Shown here piece after piece: positions 52,791-62,302 of a stretch of DNA of 64,000 bases. The notes beneath the pieces are model-generated. The model worked only from the letters and a program-made list of their open reading frames with translations, was not told the origin of the DNA and made no database searches. This DNA is from HyVt-337 sp964428895 (GTDB lineage: Bacteria > Planctomycetota > Phycisphaerae > SM23-33). Numbering within the stretch: the stretch's first letter is position 1; every line of letters begins with the position of its first letter. Both the position numbers and the translations under genes were made by a program. The stretch covers positions 1-64,000 of the forward strand of contig CAYRZU010000008.1 of NCBI GenBank assembly GCA_964428895.1, in the 5' to 3' direction.

Positions 52791-53309
52791 GTGGCATGGG
52801 GAAGACAGAAAGGGCGTCGAACGAAATCGCGTGGGCAACAAGTTGCCCACCCTACGGGGCTGGCCTTTGTTCTGGCCTTGGCGTGCTTGGTGATAGTCGT
52901 CCCGTCCTGCGATGATCAGGGCGAGTCCCGTTCAACAGATGGAGCTGAGCAGGAGGAGGGTCAAGCCGTGAATCTGCCGAGCGAGTATTTGGAGCTTCTA
53001 GAACGGGGGCAATCCCTCCAAGTGATTGGGCTGAACGAGACAGGATTATTGAAGGAAGACGCGTTGGCGGCCGTGGCAATGCTGGAGGCGGCCGACGTGC
53101 CTATCCTGGGCGGGGATGTATGGCTAGTCAAAGGGGACACGGACAACCACGCGAACTATGACGTTTGGGGAAACTGGGCCACGCAACGGCGAACCAACGA
53201 AGCCGATGATGCCTATGCCGCCAGATCATGGGATGACAGTAGGCGGTACATCGAGGCGGGACCTGACCCGCAAGAGGGCGAAACCCATTTGTTCGTCCTC
53301 GTTCCTTAG
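52791..53309 (+). CDS. Putative lipoprotein with an Imm40-like domain
   Basis: 172 residues from a GTG. A hydrophobic stretch ends in a lipobox-like VVPSC (GLAFVLALACLVIVVPSC), suggesting lipidation of that cysteine. The rest, LLERGQSLQVIGLNETGLLKEDALAAVAMLEAADVPILGGDVWLV, resembles Imm40-type immunity proteins; no toxin gene is adjacent. The codons before the signal helix (RGQQVAHPT) are supplied by a REP palindrome at 52831-52855, so this N-terminus is recent or the true start is elsewhere. No good Shine-Dalgarno. Function uncertain. Confidence 0.5.
   Translation: MAWGRQKGRRTKSRGQQVAHPTGLAFVLALACLVIVVPSCDDQGESRSTDGAEQEEGQAVNLPSEYLELLERGQSLQVIGLNETGLLKEDALAAVAMLEAADVPILGGDVWLVKGDTDNHANYDVWGNWATQRRTNEADDAYAARSWDDSRRYIEAGPDPQEGETHLFVLVP
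52831..52855 (-). repeat. REP palindrome inside the lipoprotein gene
   Basis: On the minus strand: GTAGG, then stem GTGGGCAAC/GTTGCCCAC with a 2-nt loop. It is identical to the copy at 53325-53349 upstream of the RAYT gene. Confidence 0.8.
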
Positions 53310-53324
53310 AACTGGGATTGACAC

Positions 53325-53349
53325 GTAGGGTGGGCAACTTGTTGCCCAC
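53325..53349 (+). repeat. REP palindrome upstream of the RAYT gene
   Basis: GTAGG followed by the 9-bp stem GTGGGCAAC/GTTGCCCAC. It lies 27 bp before the transposase start. Its TTGCCC (53342-53347) is placed 17 bp before TACGAT (53365-53370), so the REP may supply the -35 of the RAYT promoter. Confidence 0.85.
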
Positions 53350-53376
53350 GGAACAAGGGGGTCATACGATTCAGCT

Positions 53377-53928
53377 ATGCCGAGCTACCGTCGGAACCGG
53401 GATGGGCGCCTGTACTTCTTCACGTTGGTGACACTTCAACGGCGGCCGATCTTCCGTGCGTCGTGGACTAGGGAACTTCTGAAGGAGGCGATTGAGGCTA
53501 CGCGCCAGTCACGACCTTGGGAGACAGAGGCCATGGTGTTGTTGCCCGATCACCTCCATGTCCTGTGGCGACTGCCTGAGGGCGATGCCGATTACGCGGC
53601 TCGGATTGGGGCGCTGAAGAAGCGGTTCACCCGGGCATATCTTGCTCGTGGCGGCGCAGAAGGGGAGGTCTCGGCATCCCAACATCGGCAGCGCTGTCGT
53701 GGCGTGTGGCAGAAGCGGTTCTGGGAGCACCGGATTCGGAATGCCCGGGATTTCCACATGCACGTCGATTACATTCACGCCAATCCGGTCAAACACGGGC
53801 TCGTGGCGCTGCCGCGCGAGTGGGCGCATTCGACGTTCGTTCGGTTCGTCGATGCCGGCTGGTATGAAGATGATTGGTGCGGGCGCATTGATTTACCGGG
53901 GAACACGGAGTATGTGTGGGTGGAGTGA
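53377..53928 (+). mobile_element. REP-associated tyrosine transposase (RAYT)
   Basis: 183-residue Y1-transposase-family protein. The HUH-type metal motif is H59-L-H61 in LLPDHLHVLWRLP; the catalytic tyrosine is Y132 in HVDYIHANPVKHGLV, the signature of RAYTs. FWEHRIRNARDF is also typical. RAYTs cut and join REP palindromes as single strands. The gene is flanked by one direct REP (53325) and one inverted REP (53945), the classic RAYT arrangement. No Shine-Dalgarno; TACGAT lies 6 nt before the ATG, suggesting a leaderless mRNA. Confidence 0.95.
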
Positions 53929-53944
53929 GCGTGGGCTGGTCTGC

Positions 53945-53968
53945 GTGGGCAACAAGTTGCCCACCTAC
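53945..53968 (-). repeat. Inverted REP palindrome downstream of the RAYT gene
   Basis: On the minus strand: GTAG then GTGGGCAAC/GTTGCCCAC, one G shorter between head and stem than the other copies. Together with the REP at 53325 it brackets the transposase gene. Confidence 0.85.
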
Positions 53969-54162
53969 AAGAGATGGGTGATCGCATGGGCAGCGAGGCA
54001 TGGCCTCCGCCAAACAGACCCCATCGTTCTGAGTGACAAAGAGTTACGGTGATCTTGGATGCCCGGATCGGCGCTTGATTTTCTGGATCTGATCAGGTAA
54101 ACTACGTAATCCCTTGATGCGTTTTTCATGCCTTGCGCGCCGCAGGAGGCGGCGAATCTTCT

Positions 54163-55548
54163 ATGGAGACTCAGGTTCAGTCAATTAAGGGCTTGTTGTC
54201 GGAGGCCATCAAGCGGGTCGACGTCGATTACGCCGACGTCCGCTTCGAGGAAGGCGACGCGACGGACATCGATTTCCGCCGCGACCACGTGGAGCGTGTG
54301 TCGACCTCCCGGATGACCGGCGGCGTGGTCCGCGCTTGCCATAAGGGCGGCTGGGGCATCACCACCTTCGATTCGCTGGACGATCTGGAGACCTCCATTG
54401 CCGAAGCGTGCGACGGCGCCAAGCTGGTCGGCCGCGACACCACCGAACTGGCCGAGGTCGACGGCGCCCCCGACGGCGTGGATGTTGTGGTGGAGATGGT
54501 CGACGATCCGCGCGGCATCAGCGTGGACGAGAAGATCGCCCTGGTCCGCGAGTACACCGACGTCCTGATGGGCCACGAGAACATCGTCAGCACCGACGTG
54601 TTCTACATCGACCGCTTCAAGACCGTGCACTACGCGTCCAGCCGAGGCGTGAGCTATTCCGAAGAACGCCCCGGTTGCGCCGTCAGCATGTCGGCGACAA
54701 GCCGCGACGGCCACATTCTACAAAGCGCGTCGGACTCGCTCCGGTCGCGGAACGATTTCAGCTCGCTGCTGAACCGCCACGAAGAGGCCCACCGCGTGGG
54801 CCAGCGTGCGTCGGACCTCTTAAAGGCCCGACCTTGCCCGGCCGGGACCACCACGGTGGTGCTCGACCCGGAAATGGCCGGCGTGTTCATGCACGAAGCG
54901 TTCGGCCATCTGTCCGAGGCCGACCATATTTACGAAGACGAAAAGCTCAAGCAGCTCGTTCACGTCGGGCGAGAGGTCGGGCCGAAAATGCTCAACGCCG
55001 TCGACGACGGCACGCTGGCCAACCTGCCCGGCACGCAAGTCTTCGACGACGAAGGTACGCCGCCGGGGAAGACCTACCTGATCAAGGACGGCGTGCTGGT
55101 CGGCTATATGCATTCGCTGGAGACCGCCGGCAAGATGGGCTGCACGCCCACCGGCAACGCTCGCGCCGGCGGGCGCGGCAAGGTGCCGCTGGTCCGCATG
55201 ACCAACACCCTGATCGAGAACGGGCCACACACCAAGGATGAGGTGTTCGCCGGAATCGACAAAGGCATCTACGCCTGCGGCATGTTCGGCGGCAACACGC
55301 AGTTGGAGATGTTCAGCTTCTCAGCCGCGTACGGCTTCCTGATCGAGAACGGCCAGGTCACCGACATGATTCGCGACGTGGTGCTGGCGGGCAATGTGTT
55401 CGAGACGCTTTACTCCATCGACGCCATCGGTAATGATTTGACCATTCCCCCCCGCGGTGGCGGGTGCGGCAAGGGCGGCCAGGGCGTGCCCGTGAGCATC
55501 GGCTCGCCGCACATCCGCATCCGCAACGTGGTGGTGGGTGGTCGGTAG
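54163..55548 (+). CDS. tldD: TldD-like metalloprotease subunit
   Basis: 461 residues. The zinc motif HEAFGH (244-249, HExxxH) is present, with the following SEAD; the N-terminal domain (DYADVRFEEGDATDIDFRRDHVE) and the C-terminal GGNTQLEMFSFSAAYGFLIENG are typical. TldD with TldE/PmbA forms a heteromeric protease that trims unfolded or leader peptides. The next gene is the TldE-type partner, 13 nt away. AGGAGG lies rather far (13 nt) from the ATG. Confidence 0.93.
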   Translation: METQVQSIKGLLSEAIKRVDVDYADVRFEEGDATDIDFRRDHVERVSTSRMTGGVVRACHKGGWGITTFDSLDDLETSIAEACDGAKLVGRDTTELAEVDGAPDGVDVVVEMVDDPRGISVDEKIALVREYTDVLMGHENIVSTDVFYIDRFKTVHYASSRGVSYSEERPGCAVSMSATSRDGHILQSASDSLRSRNDFSSLLNRHEEAHRVGQRASDLLKARPCPAGTTTVVLDPEMAGVFMHEAFGHLSEADHIYEDEKLKQLVHVGREVGPKMLNAVDDGTLANLPGTQVFDDEGTPPGKTYLIKDGVLVGYMHSLETAGKMGCTPTGNARAGGRGKVPLVRMTNTLIENGPHTKDEVFAGIDKGIYACGMFGGNTQLEMFSFSAAYGFLIENGQVTDMIRDVVLAGNVFETLYSIDAIGNDLTIPPRGGGCGKGGQGVPVSIGSPHIRIRNVVVGGR

Positions 55549-55561
55549 TGGATTGGGATCT

Positions 55562-56896
55562 ATGAGCGATCAGTTAACAGGTTCGTTGACGGACGAGATG
55601 GTCGATATCTTCGACCGCGCCATCGACAAGGCCCGCCTGATGGGGGCCAGCAGCGTGAAGTTGTCGTTTTCGCGGCACGAGGGGTTTTCCTGCCACTTCA
55701 CCGGCGGGCGGCTGAAGTCCACCAACTCCAACCGCGGCATGAGCTTCGGCATCGACGCCATTGTCAACGGCCGATTGGGCTCGGCCTCGGGCAACCACCT
55801 GCGTGATTTCGACGCCATGCTCCGCCGGGCGGTCGCCCTCGCTCCCCACGGCAACGCCATCTACTTCGACCAATACCCCGAGCCCAGCGACGACTACGTC
55901 GAGCTGCAAACCTGGTCGGACCGAACCGCCGGCCTGCCTCGCGATCAAATGCTCGACGCCTGCCGAACCATCAACGACGCCCTGCAGGGCCATGACGACG
56001 ACCTGTTCGTCGAGACCGGCTCGTCCAAGTCCATCAGCGAATCGCTGCTGATGACCTCCGGCGGCGTGATGCACAAGAGTCGCTCCACCGGGTGGGGCCT
56101 CCACGGCGGGGCCGTCAAGACCACCGGCACGGATATCTTCCACGCTGGGGCCGGCCGCGGCTGGAAAGACCTCAACGAGCTGTGGGACCCCGACTACATC
56201 ATCAACCGCACCGTGCGCGATCTGGCGATGTCCGAGACAATCGTCCACGCTCCGCAGGGCCAACTGCCGCTGCTGCTGGACCCGGGCGTGCTGAGCATGT
56301 TCCTCTCGCCGGTGACGATGGGCATCAACGGCCGACGCGTGGCCCAGGGCGATTCGCCCCTGGCCGACCGCATGGGCGATCAGATCCTCGCCCCGTCGAT
56401 CACCATCATCGACAACCCGCACCAGGATTTCGGCACCGCCGTGCCCATGGACGGCAACGGCATCCCCACCCAGATTCACCGCATCGTCGAAGACGGCGTG
56501 CTGAAGATGTACCTGTACGATCTGGACACCGCCGCTATGGTCGGCGCTCGCCCGACCGGCCACAACGGGTGCAGCCCGTACGACATTCAGATTCCCACCG
56601 GCGCTCGCAGCCACGAAGAGATGATCCGCTCGCTGGACGAAGCCATTTACGTCCGCGGCATGCTGGGCTTCGGGCAGGGGAACCTCGCCAACGGCGATTT
56701 CTCCGCCAACCTTTCGCCCGGCTACCTGATCAAGAACGGGGAGATCGTCGGCCGCGTCAAGAACACCATGATCGCGGGCAACCTGTTCGACGTGCTCAAA
56801 GACGGCGTGGAACTGTCGGGCGACTACGACCCGCCGGGCCACATCCCCTGGGCCTTGGTCGACGGCGTCCACGTCTCGACCTCGGCGGACAAATAG
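55562..56896 (+). CDS. TldE/PmbA-type partner subunit
   Basis: 444 residues of the PmbA/TldD family. The HExxxH zinc motif is absent: the matching region reads LLDPGVLSMFLSPVTMGING, as in TldE/PmbA subunits that do not bind the metal. GHNGCSPYDIQIPTGARSHEEMI and NGDFSANLSPGYLIKNGEIVGRVKNTMIAGNLF match the family C-terminus. It is co-transcribed with tldD (13 nt apart) and ends before a strong terminator. Confidence 0.92.
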   Translation: MSDQLTGSLTDEMVDIFDRAIDKARLMGASSVKLSFSRHEGFSCHFTGGRLKSTNSNRGMSFGIDAIVNGRLGSASGNHLRDFDAMLRRAVALAPHGNAIYFDQYPEPSDDYVELQTWSDRTAGLPRDQMLDACRTINDALQGHDDDLFVETGSSKSISESLLMTSGGVMHKSRSTGWGLHGGAVKTTGTDIFHAGAGRGWKDLNELWDPDYIINRTVRDLAMSETIVHAPQGQLPLLLDPGVLSMFLSPVTMGINGRRVAQGDSPLADRMGDQILAPSITIIDNPHQDFGTAVPMDGNGIPTQIHRIVEDGVLKMYLYDLDTAAMVGARPTGHNGCSPYDIQIPTGARSHEEMIRSLDEAIYVRGMLGFGQGNLANGDFSANLSPGYLIKNGEIVGRVKNTMIAGNLFDVLKDGVELSGDYDPPGHIPWALVDGVHVSTSADK

Positions 56897-56923
56897 CCCT
56901 CGCGCAACATTACGGACACACAG

Positions 56924-56955
56924 GCGGCCCGTCTTATGGCGGGCCGCTTTTCTTT
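56924..56955 (+). terminator. Rho-independent terminator after the tldD/tldE pair
   Basis: Perfect stem GCGGCCCG/CGGGCCGC, 8-nt loop, then TTTTCTTT. It ends the tldD/tldE transcript. Confidence 0.92.
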
Positions 56956-56972
56956 GTCAGCGCGCCAGGAGC

Positions 56973-57341
56973 TTACGCTTGCGGCTTTTCGGCGCCGGGG
57001 GGTGGGCCTTCGATGTCGCGCAGGTGGGAGAGGATCGTCTGATTGACTTTGCGCCTCAGGTCGATGTACTCGACCTGGGCGGCGCTGAAGGTCTTGAAGG
57101 CGTCCTGCGCGGCGACCTGGGTTTGCAGGTCGTTGAGGGCGTGCTTGTCGTCGGGTTCGATGGGTTGCTGCTCTTGGGAGAGCTTGGCCAACTTGCTGGA
57201 CTGGGCCATGAACTTCTGCAGCAGGTCCATGGTGTCCGGGTCGGCGTGCATGCCTTCGCGAGCGGTGCGGAGGTCGACGGCGACCTTCGCGTCGGCGATG
57301 GCCTTGCCCAGTTGATCGGCGAGTTTCAGGATATCGTCCAT
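56973..57341 (-). CDS. YlbF/YmcA-family helical protein
   Basis: 122 residues, nearly all alpha-helical: LADQLGKAIADAKVAVDLRTAREGMHADPDTMDLLQKFMAQSSKLAKLSQEQQ, then a second long helix pair. The AKVAVDLRTAREGMHADPD..LL..F pattern fits the YlbF/YmcA family, which in Bacillus acts with RNase Y. GAAGGA 8 nt upstream sets the start. The role in this lineage is unknown. It is convergent with the TldE-type gene. Confidence 0.8.
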   Translation of the reverse strand: MDDILKLADQLGKAIADAKVAVDLRTAREGMHADPDTMDLLQKFMAQSSKLAKLSQEQQPIEPDDKHALNDLQTQVAAQDAFKTFSAAQVEYIDLRRKVNQTILSHLRDIEGPPPGAEKPQA

Positions 57342-57430
57342 GGGGGTTTCCTTCGCGGGTTGGGCGCACATGCTAACGGAGACCGAGGGGCAGAGGAAGG
57401 GCCTAGTACTCTCCGGCTCCGCAGAAAAGC

Positions 57431-57514
57431 AAACAAGGATGAACGCAGATGAAAACGGATAAGAGATAAGAATAGATCCGCTCTTCTGTATCTGCGTTCA
57501 TCTGTGTTCTGAAC
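57431..57514. repeat. Decamer-type intergenic hairpin element
   Basis: Left arm: AAGGATGAACGCAGATGAAA, then ACGGATAAGAG. Right arm (57481-57514): CTCTTCTGTATCTGCGTTCA, then TCTGTGTTC. The same 10-bp periodic units occur as at 39808 and 49770. It lies between divergent genes. Confidence 0.65.
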
Positions 57515-57567
57515 GGAAACCGAAGACGCCCGTGGCGGCCAATGGGCAATGCGGGTAAGCTCTCGCC

Positions 57568-58290
57568 ATGTCCGAAGAACCGAAACAGCTCGTGTTGCAT
57601 GACCTTCACGTAGCCGCCGGCGCCACCATGGTGGAGCGCAACGGCTGGCTGCTGCCGGCCCACTATGGCGACCCGGAGGCCGAGGCGGCCGCCGTCCGCA
57701 ACAAAGCGGGCGTGTTCGATACCTCCAACCTCGGCCGCATCCGCGTGCGCGGTGACGGCGCGGTGGACTTGCTGGAGCAGGTCTGCTCGGCCGACGCCGT
57801 CCACCAGGAAGACGACACCGCGCTGCTGACCGACATTCTCGGCAGCGACGGCCGACCGCTGGACAAGGTTTTTCTGCTGCGGCTGGAAGACTTCTGGGTG
57901 GTGACGACCAGCGCCATCGGCCGCGGGCCCGTGTTGGCGCGCCTCAAGGACCTCGGCGAAACCCTCGGCGCCAAGGCCGACGATCAGACCTTCAAGACCT
58001 CGCAGCTCACCGCCGCCGGCCCGGCCGCCGCCACGGTGCTGGACGGCCTGCTGCCCGAACCGGTTTCGGGTACGCCGCGCGGCTCGGCCAAGACGGGCAC
58101 GGTCGGCATCGCACGCTATATCGCCATGCGAACCGGGCGAACCAAGCAATGGTCGGTCGAGGCGATCCTGCCCAACATCCTGATCGAACAGGCCTGGCGC
58201 CACATCACCGAGAAATCGGGCGACAAGGCGTTTCCCCCGGTCGGCGTGACGGCCCAAGAGGCGCTCGCCAAAGAGGCCGGGCTGGGCTAG
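57568..58290 (+). CDS. YgfZ/GcvT-like folate-binding protein
   Basis: 240 residues. GVFDTSNLGRIRVRGDGAVDLLEQVCSADA and DILGSDGRPLDKVFLLRLEDFWVVTTSA are hallmark segments of the GcvT/YgfZ fold. It is shorter than GcvT (about 360) and lacks the glycine-cleavage partners nearby, so a YgfZ-type role, tetrahydrofolate-dependent help in Fe-S cluster work, is likelier. The YgfZ motif K-G-C-Y-x-G-Q-E is not seen, so this is a divergent member. No Shine-Dalgarno; TAAGCT stands 6 nt before the ATG. Confidence 0.75.
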   Translation: MSEEPKQLVLHDLHVAAGATMVERNGWLLPAHYGDPEAEAAAVRNKAGVFDTSNLGRIRVRGDGAVDLLEQVCSADAVHQEDDTALLTDILGSDGRPLDKVFLLRLEDFWVVTTSAIGRGPVLARLKDLGETLGAKADDQTFKTSQLTAAGPAAATVLDGLLPEPVSGTPRGSAKTGTVGIARYIAMRTGRTKQWSVEAILPNILIEQAWRHITEKSGDKAFPPVGVTAQEALAKEAGLG

Positions 58291-58343
58291 CGCCGCCGCC
58301 CGCCCTTGACTTGCCCCCAACGGCCGTCGATGATGCTCCACTT

Positions 58344-58410
58344 GTAGGGTGCGTGCTCTGCACGCACGCGCTACGTGTGACCACGCGTGGGTGCAAAGCA
58401 CCCACCCTAC
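58344..58410. repeat. BIME-like pair of GTAG-headed REP hairpins
   Basis: First hairpin: GTAG, then GTGCGTGC, loop TCT, GCACGCAC (58344-58367). Second, inverted: GTGGGTGC, loop AAA, GCACCCAC, then CCTAC (58387-58410). Two facing REPs form a BIME. Stem sequences differ from those at the RAYT gene, but head and layout agree. It lies in the leader of lysS. Confidence 0.75.
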
Positions 58411-58432
58411 GGGCCACCGAAGGACCCTTCGC

Positions 58433-59890
<1,458 letters not shown>

Positions 59891-59897
59891 CGACCGG

Positions 59898-61550
59898 ATG
59901 TACAAGCTGCTGCTGGTCCTGCGTTACTTGCGTCGCCGTCGGCTGGCGTACTTCGCCGCGGCCGGGGTGGCGCTGTGCGTGTTCATGATGCTGGTGGCCA
60001 CCAGTGTGATGAACGGCTTTCTGCACAAAGTCGAGCACGCGGCCAAGGGTCTGCACGGGGATATCGTGGTCCAGCCGCTGGGGGTGCACGGCATCGCGTT
60101 CTACGACGAACTCAGCGAACTGCTGAACGAGGCTGAGGAGGTCGAGCACGCCGCCCCCTTCATCCTCAGCTACGGCATGGTTCGCGTGCCGGGGCAAGAC
60201 CACTATCGCCAGACCGTTCAAATCGCGGGCATCCGCCTGCCGGAGCGGGCCAAGGTCTCCAACTTTGAAAAGGGCCTGTTCGTGCAGGCCGATTGGCCCG
60301 AACCGACCTTCGACCCGCCGGCCGAGGCCATGCTGGCGGCGCTGGCCGCTCAGGACGAATTGATCCAGGCCGTCAAGCAGCGCGAGTTCGGCGACGTGGA
60401 TTTCCGCGACTTGCCGCCCGAGAAGCAGCACCTCTGGAACCGCATCGGCGGGGCCGAGGACTATCGGGACCTGGCCGAAGACAGCATCGTCCGCGCCGAT
60501 GAGCACCGCCAGCGCCTGGCCGAGCTGCAGAAGCGCCTGGAAGCCCAGCGCGCCGCCGGCGAGGACACGCGCTTCGTCGAGAACCGCATCAACGAGCTGG
60601 AAAGCTACATGCTCGAGCCCATGCCCAACCACGTGATCCTGGGTCTGGGCGTGGAGGGCCTCAGCTTCCGGACCGACCAGGGAGAGACCATCCGCGTGAT
60701 GAGCCCGGGCACCAAGGTGACGCTGTACGTGTTCCCGCTGGGCCAGCGCTCGCTGACGGACATCTCCCCCAACATTCAGCGATTCACGGTGGTCGACGAC
60801 TGCACCACCGACGTGTACTCCTTTGATTCCGAGACCGTCTACGTGCCCTTCGACGCGCTGCAACGGCTCAACAACATGGGCCCGGTCGAACGAACGGATG
60901 GGTCCTTCGAGCCACCTCGCTGCAGCATGCTGCACGTGAAGGTGCGTGAGAAGTTCGGCTCGCGGGATTCGCTGGAACGCGTCGCGGTCAAGCTGCGGCG
61001 CATGGTGGCCGCCTTCTACAACGAACACCCCGAAGCCGAGTACACACCCGTGGAGGTTGTGACCTGGCAGAAGAAGCAGCACAAGCTGGTCAGCCAGATC
61101 GAATCGCAACGGACGCTGGTGATGATCATGTTCGGCATCCTGTCGCTGGTGTCGGTGCTGTTGGTGTTCGTGATCTTCTACATGGTGGTGATCCAGAAGA
61201 CCAAGGACATCGGCGTGCTCAAGGCGGTGGGGGCCTCGTCGAGCGGCGTGGCGGGTATCTTCCTGGCCTTTGGCGCCGCGGTGGGGTTGGTCGGGGCCCT
61301 GGTGGGCGCGGCCATGGGCTGTGTGTTCATCTATTACATTAATTCGATCCACGACGCGATGTACGAGTGGGTGGGCTATCGGGTCTGGTCGCGTGAGAGC
61401 TTCTGGTTCGACCGCATCCCCAACAACATCGAACCGACCGTGGTGGTGGGGATTGTCATCGGGGCGGTGATCGCGGGTGTGCTGGGCGCGTTGGCTCCGG
61501 CGATTCGGGCCGCCCGCATGCAGCCGGTGGAGGCGCTGCGCTATGAGTAA
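59898..61550 (+). CDS. ABC transporter permease, FtsX/LolCE-like
   Basis: 550 residues. One N-terminal membrane helix (AYFAAAGVALCVFMMLVATSVMNGF), a large periplasmic domain with an unusual coiled-coil-like insertion (about 150-235, ending RFVENRINELESYML), then three C-terminal helices (LVMIMFGILSLVSVLLVFVIFYMVVIQ, FLAFGAAVGLVGALVGAAMG, TVVVGIVIGAVIAGVLGALAPA). The KTKDIGVLKAVGAS segment and the final RAARMQPVEALRYE are family marks. With the ATPase gene it overlaps, it probably releases lipoproteins from the inner membrane; a MacB-like role is the alternative. AAAGGA sits about 10 nt upstream. Confidence 0.88.
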   Translation: MYKLLLVLRYLRRRRLAYFAAAGVALCVFMMLVATSVMNGFLHKVEHAAKGLHGDIVVQPLGVHGIAFYDELSELLNEAEEVEHAAPFILSYGMVRVPGQDHYRQTVQIAGIRLPERAKVSNFEKGLFVQADWPEPTFDPPAEAMLAALAAQDELIQAVKQREFGDVDFRDLPPEKQHLWNRIGGAEDYRDLAEDSIVRADEHRQRLAELQKRLEAQRAAGEDTRFVENRINELESYMLEPMPNHVILGLGVEGLSFRTDQGETIRVMSPGTKVTLYVFPLGQRSLTDISPNIQRFTVVDDCTTDVYSFDSETVYVPFDALQRLNNMGPVERTDGSFEPPRCSMLHVKVREKFGSRDSLERVAVKLRRMVAAFYNEHPEAEYTPVEVVTWQKKQHKLVSQIESQRTLVMIMFGILSLVSVLLVFVIFYMVVIQKTKDIGVLKAVGASSSGVAGIFLAFGAAVGLVGALVGAAMGCVFIYYINSIHDAMYEWVGYRVWSRESFWFDRIPNNIEPTVVVGIVIGAVIAGVLGALAPAIRAARMQPVEALRYE

Positions 61551-62241
61551 GTGCGCGATCGACATCTCCGGGTTGCACAAGAGCTATCGGCTGGGCGCCA
61601 CGACGCTACACGTGCTGCAGGGCACGAGCTTCCGCGTGGGGGTCGGCGAGTTCGTGGCCATCGTGGGCGCTTCCGGCAGCGGCAAGAGCACGCTGCTCCA
61701 CCTGGCCGGCCTGCTGGACAAGCCCGATGAGGGCAAGGTGGTCCTGCACGACGTCGATACCGCGACGCTGTCGGCCGCCCGGCGGAACCGGATGCGGTGC
61801 GAGGACGTGGGCTTTGTGTTCCAGTTCTATCACCTCCTGCCGGAGATGAACGTGCTGGAAAACGTCTTGCTGTCGGCCCAGGTGGACTCGGCCGTCTCGG
61901 CCTGGCCCGGCCGACGGGCCGCCGCACGACAGCGCGCCGCGGAGATCCTGGCCAAACTGGGCCTCTCGGAGCGCCTCAAGCATCGGCCTAAGGAGCTGTC
62001 CGGCGGGGAGCGCCAGCGCGTGGCCATCGCCCGGGCTCTGATGAACGAGCCCCAACTGCTGCTGGCCGACGAGCCCACCGGCAACCTCGATTCCAAGACG
62101 GGCAAGCAGATCATGGACGTGCTGATGCGGTTCCACCGCCAGCGCAATCAAACCATGCTGATGGTCACGCACGATGTCACACTGGCCGACCAGGCCGACC
62201 GGGTGCTCCACCTAGTCGACGGGCGGCTAACCGATAGCTAG
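61543..62241 (+). CDS. ABC transporter ATP-binding protein, LolD-like
   Basis: 232 residues. Walker A GASGSGKST (42-50), Q-loop in FVFQFYHLLPEMNVLENV, signature LSGGE (152-156), Walker B LLLADEP (172-178), H-loop in MVTHD. FQFYHLLPEMNVLENV is typical of the LolD/MacB/FtsE group. It overlaps the permease gene by 8 nt, so the two are translationally coupled. It powers the lipoprotein-release or MacB-like transporter. The stop codon lies in a strong hairpin. Confidence 0.93.
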   Translation: MSKCAIDISGLHKSYRLGATTLHVLQGTSFRVGVGEFVAIVGASGSGKSTLLHLAGLLDKPDEGKVVLHDVDTATLSAARRNRMRCEDVGFVFQFYHLLPEMNVLENVLLSAQVDSAVSAWPGRRAAARQRAAEILAKLGLSERLKHRPKELSGGERQRVAIARALMNEPQLLLADEPTGNLDSKTGKQIMDVLMRFHRQRNQTMLMVTHDVTLADQADRVLHLVDGRLTDS

Positions 62242-62249
62242 CCGCCCGT
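62219..62249. terminator. Hairpin over the lolD-like stop codon
   Basis: ACGGGCGGCTA and TAGCCGCCCGT form a perfect 11-bp stem with a 9-nt loop. No T-run follows, so it may be a factor-assisted terminator or 3' stabiliser between convergent genes. Confidence 0.5.
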
Positions 62250-62302
62250 GGGTGTCGAGGTATCGCGGCGCGGGCCGCGGGGGATCTTTCACCGGTGACC
62301 GA

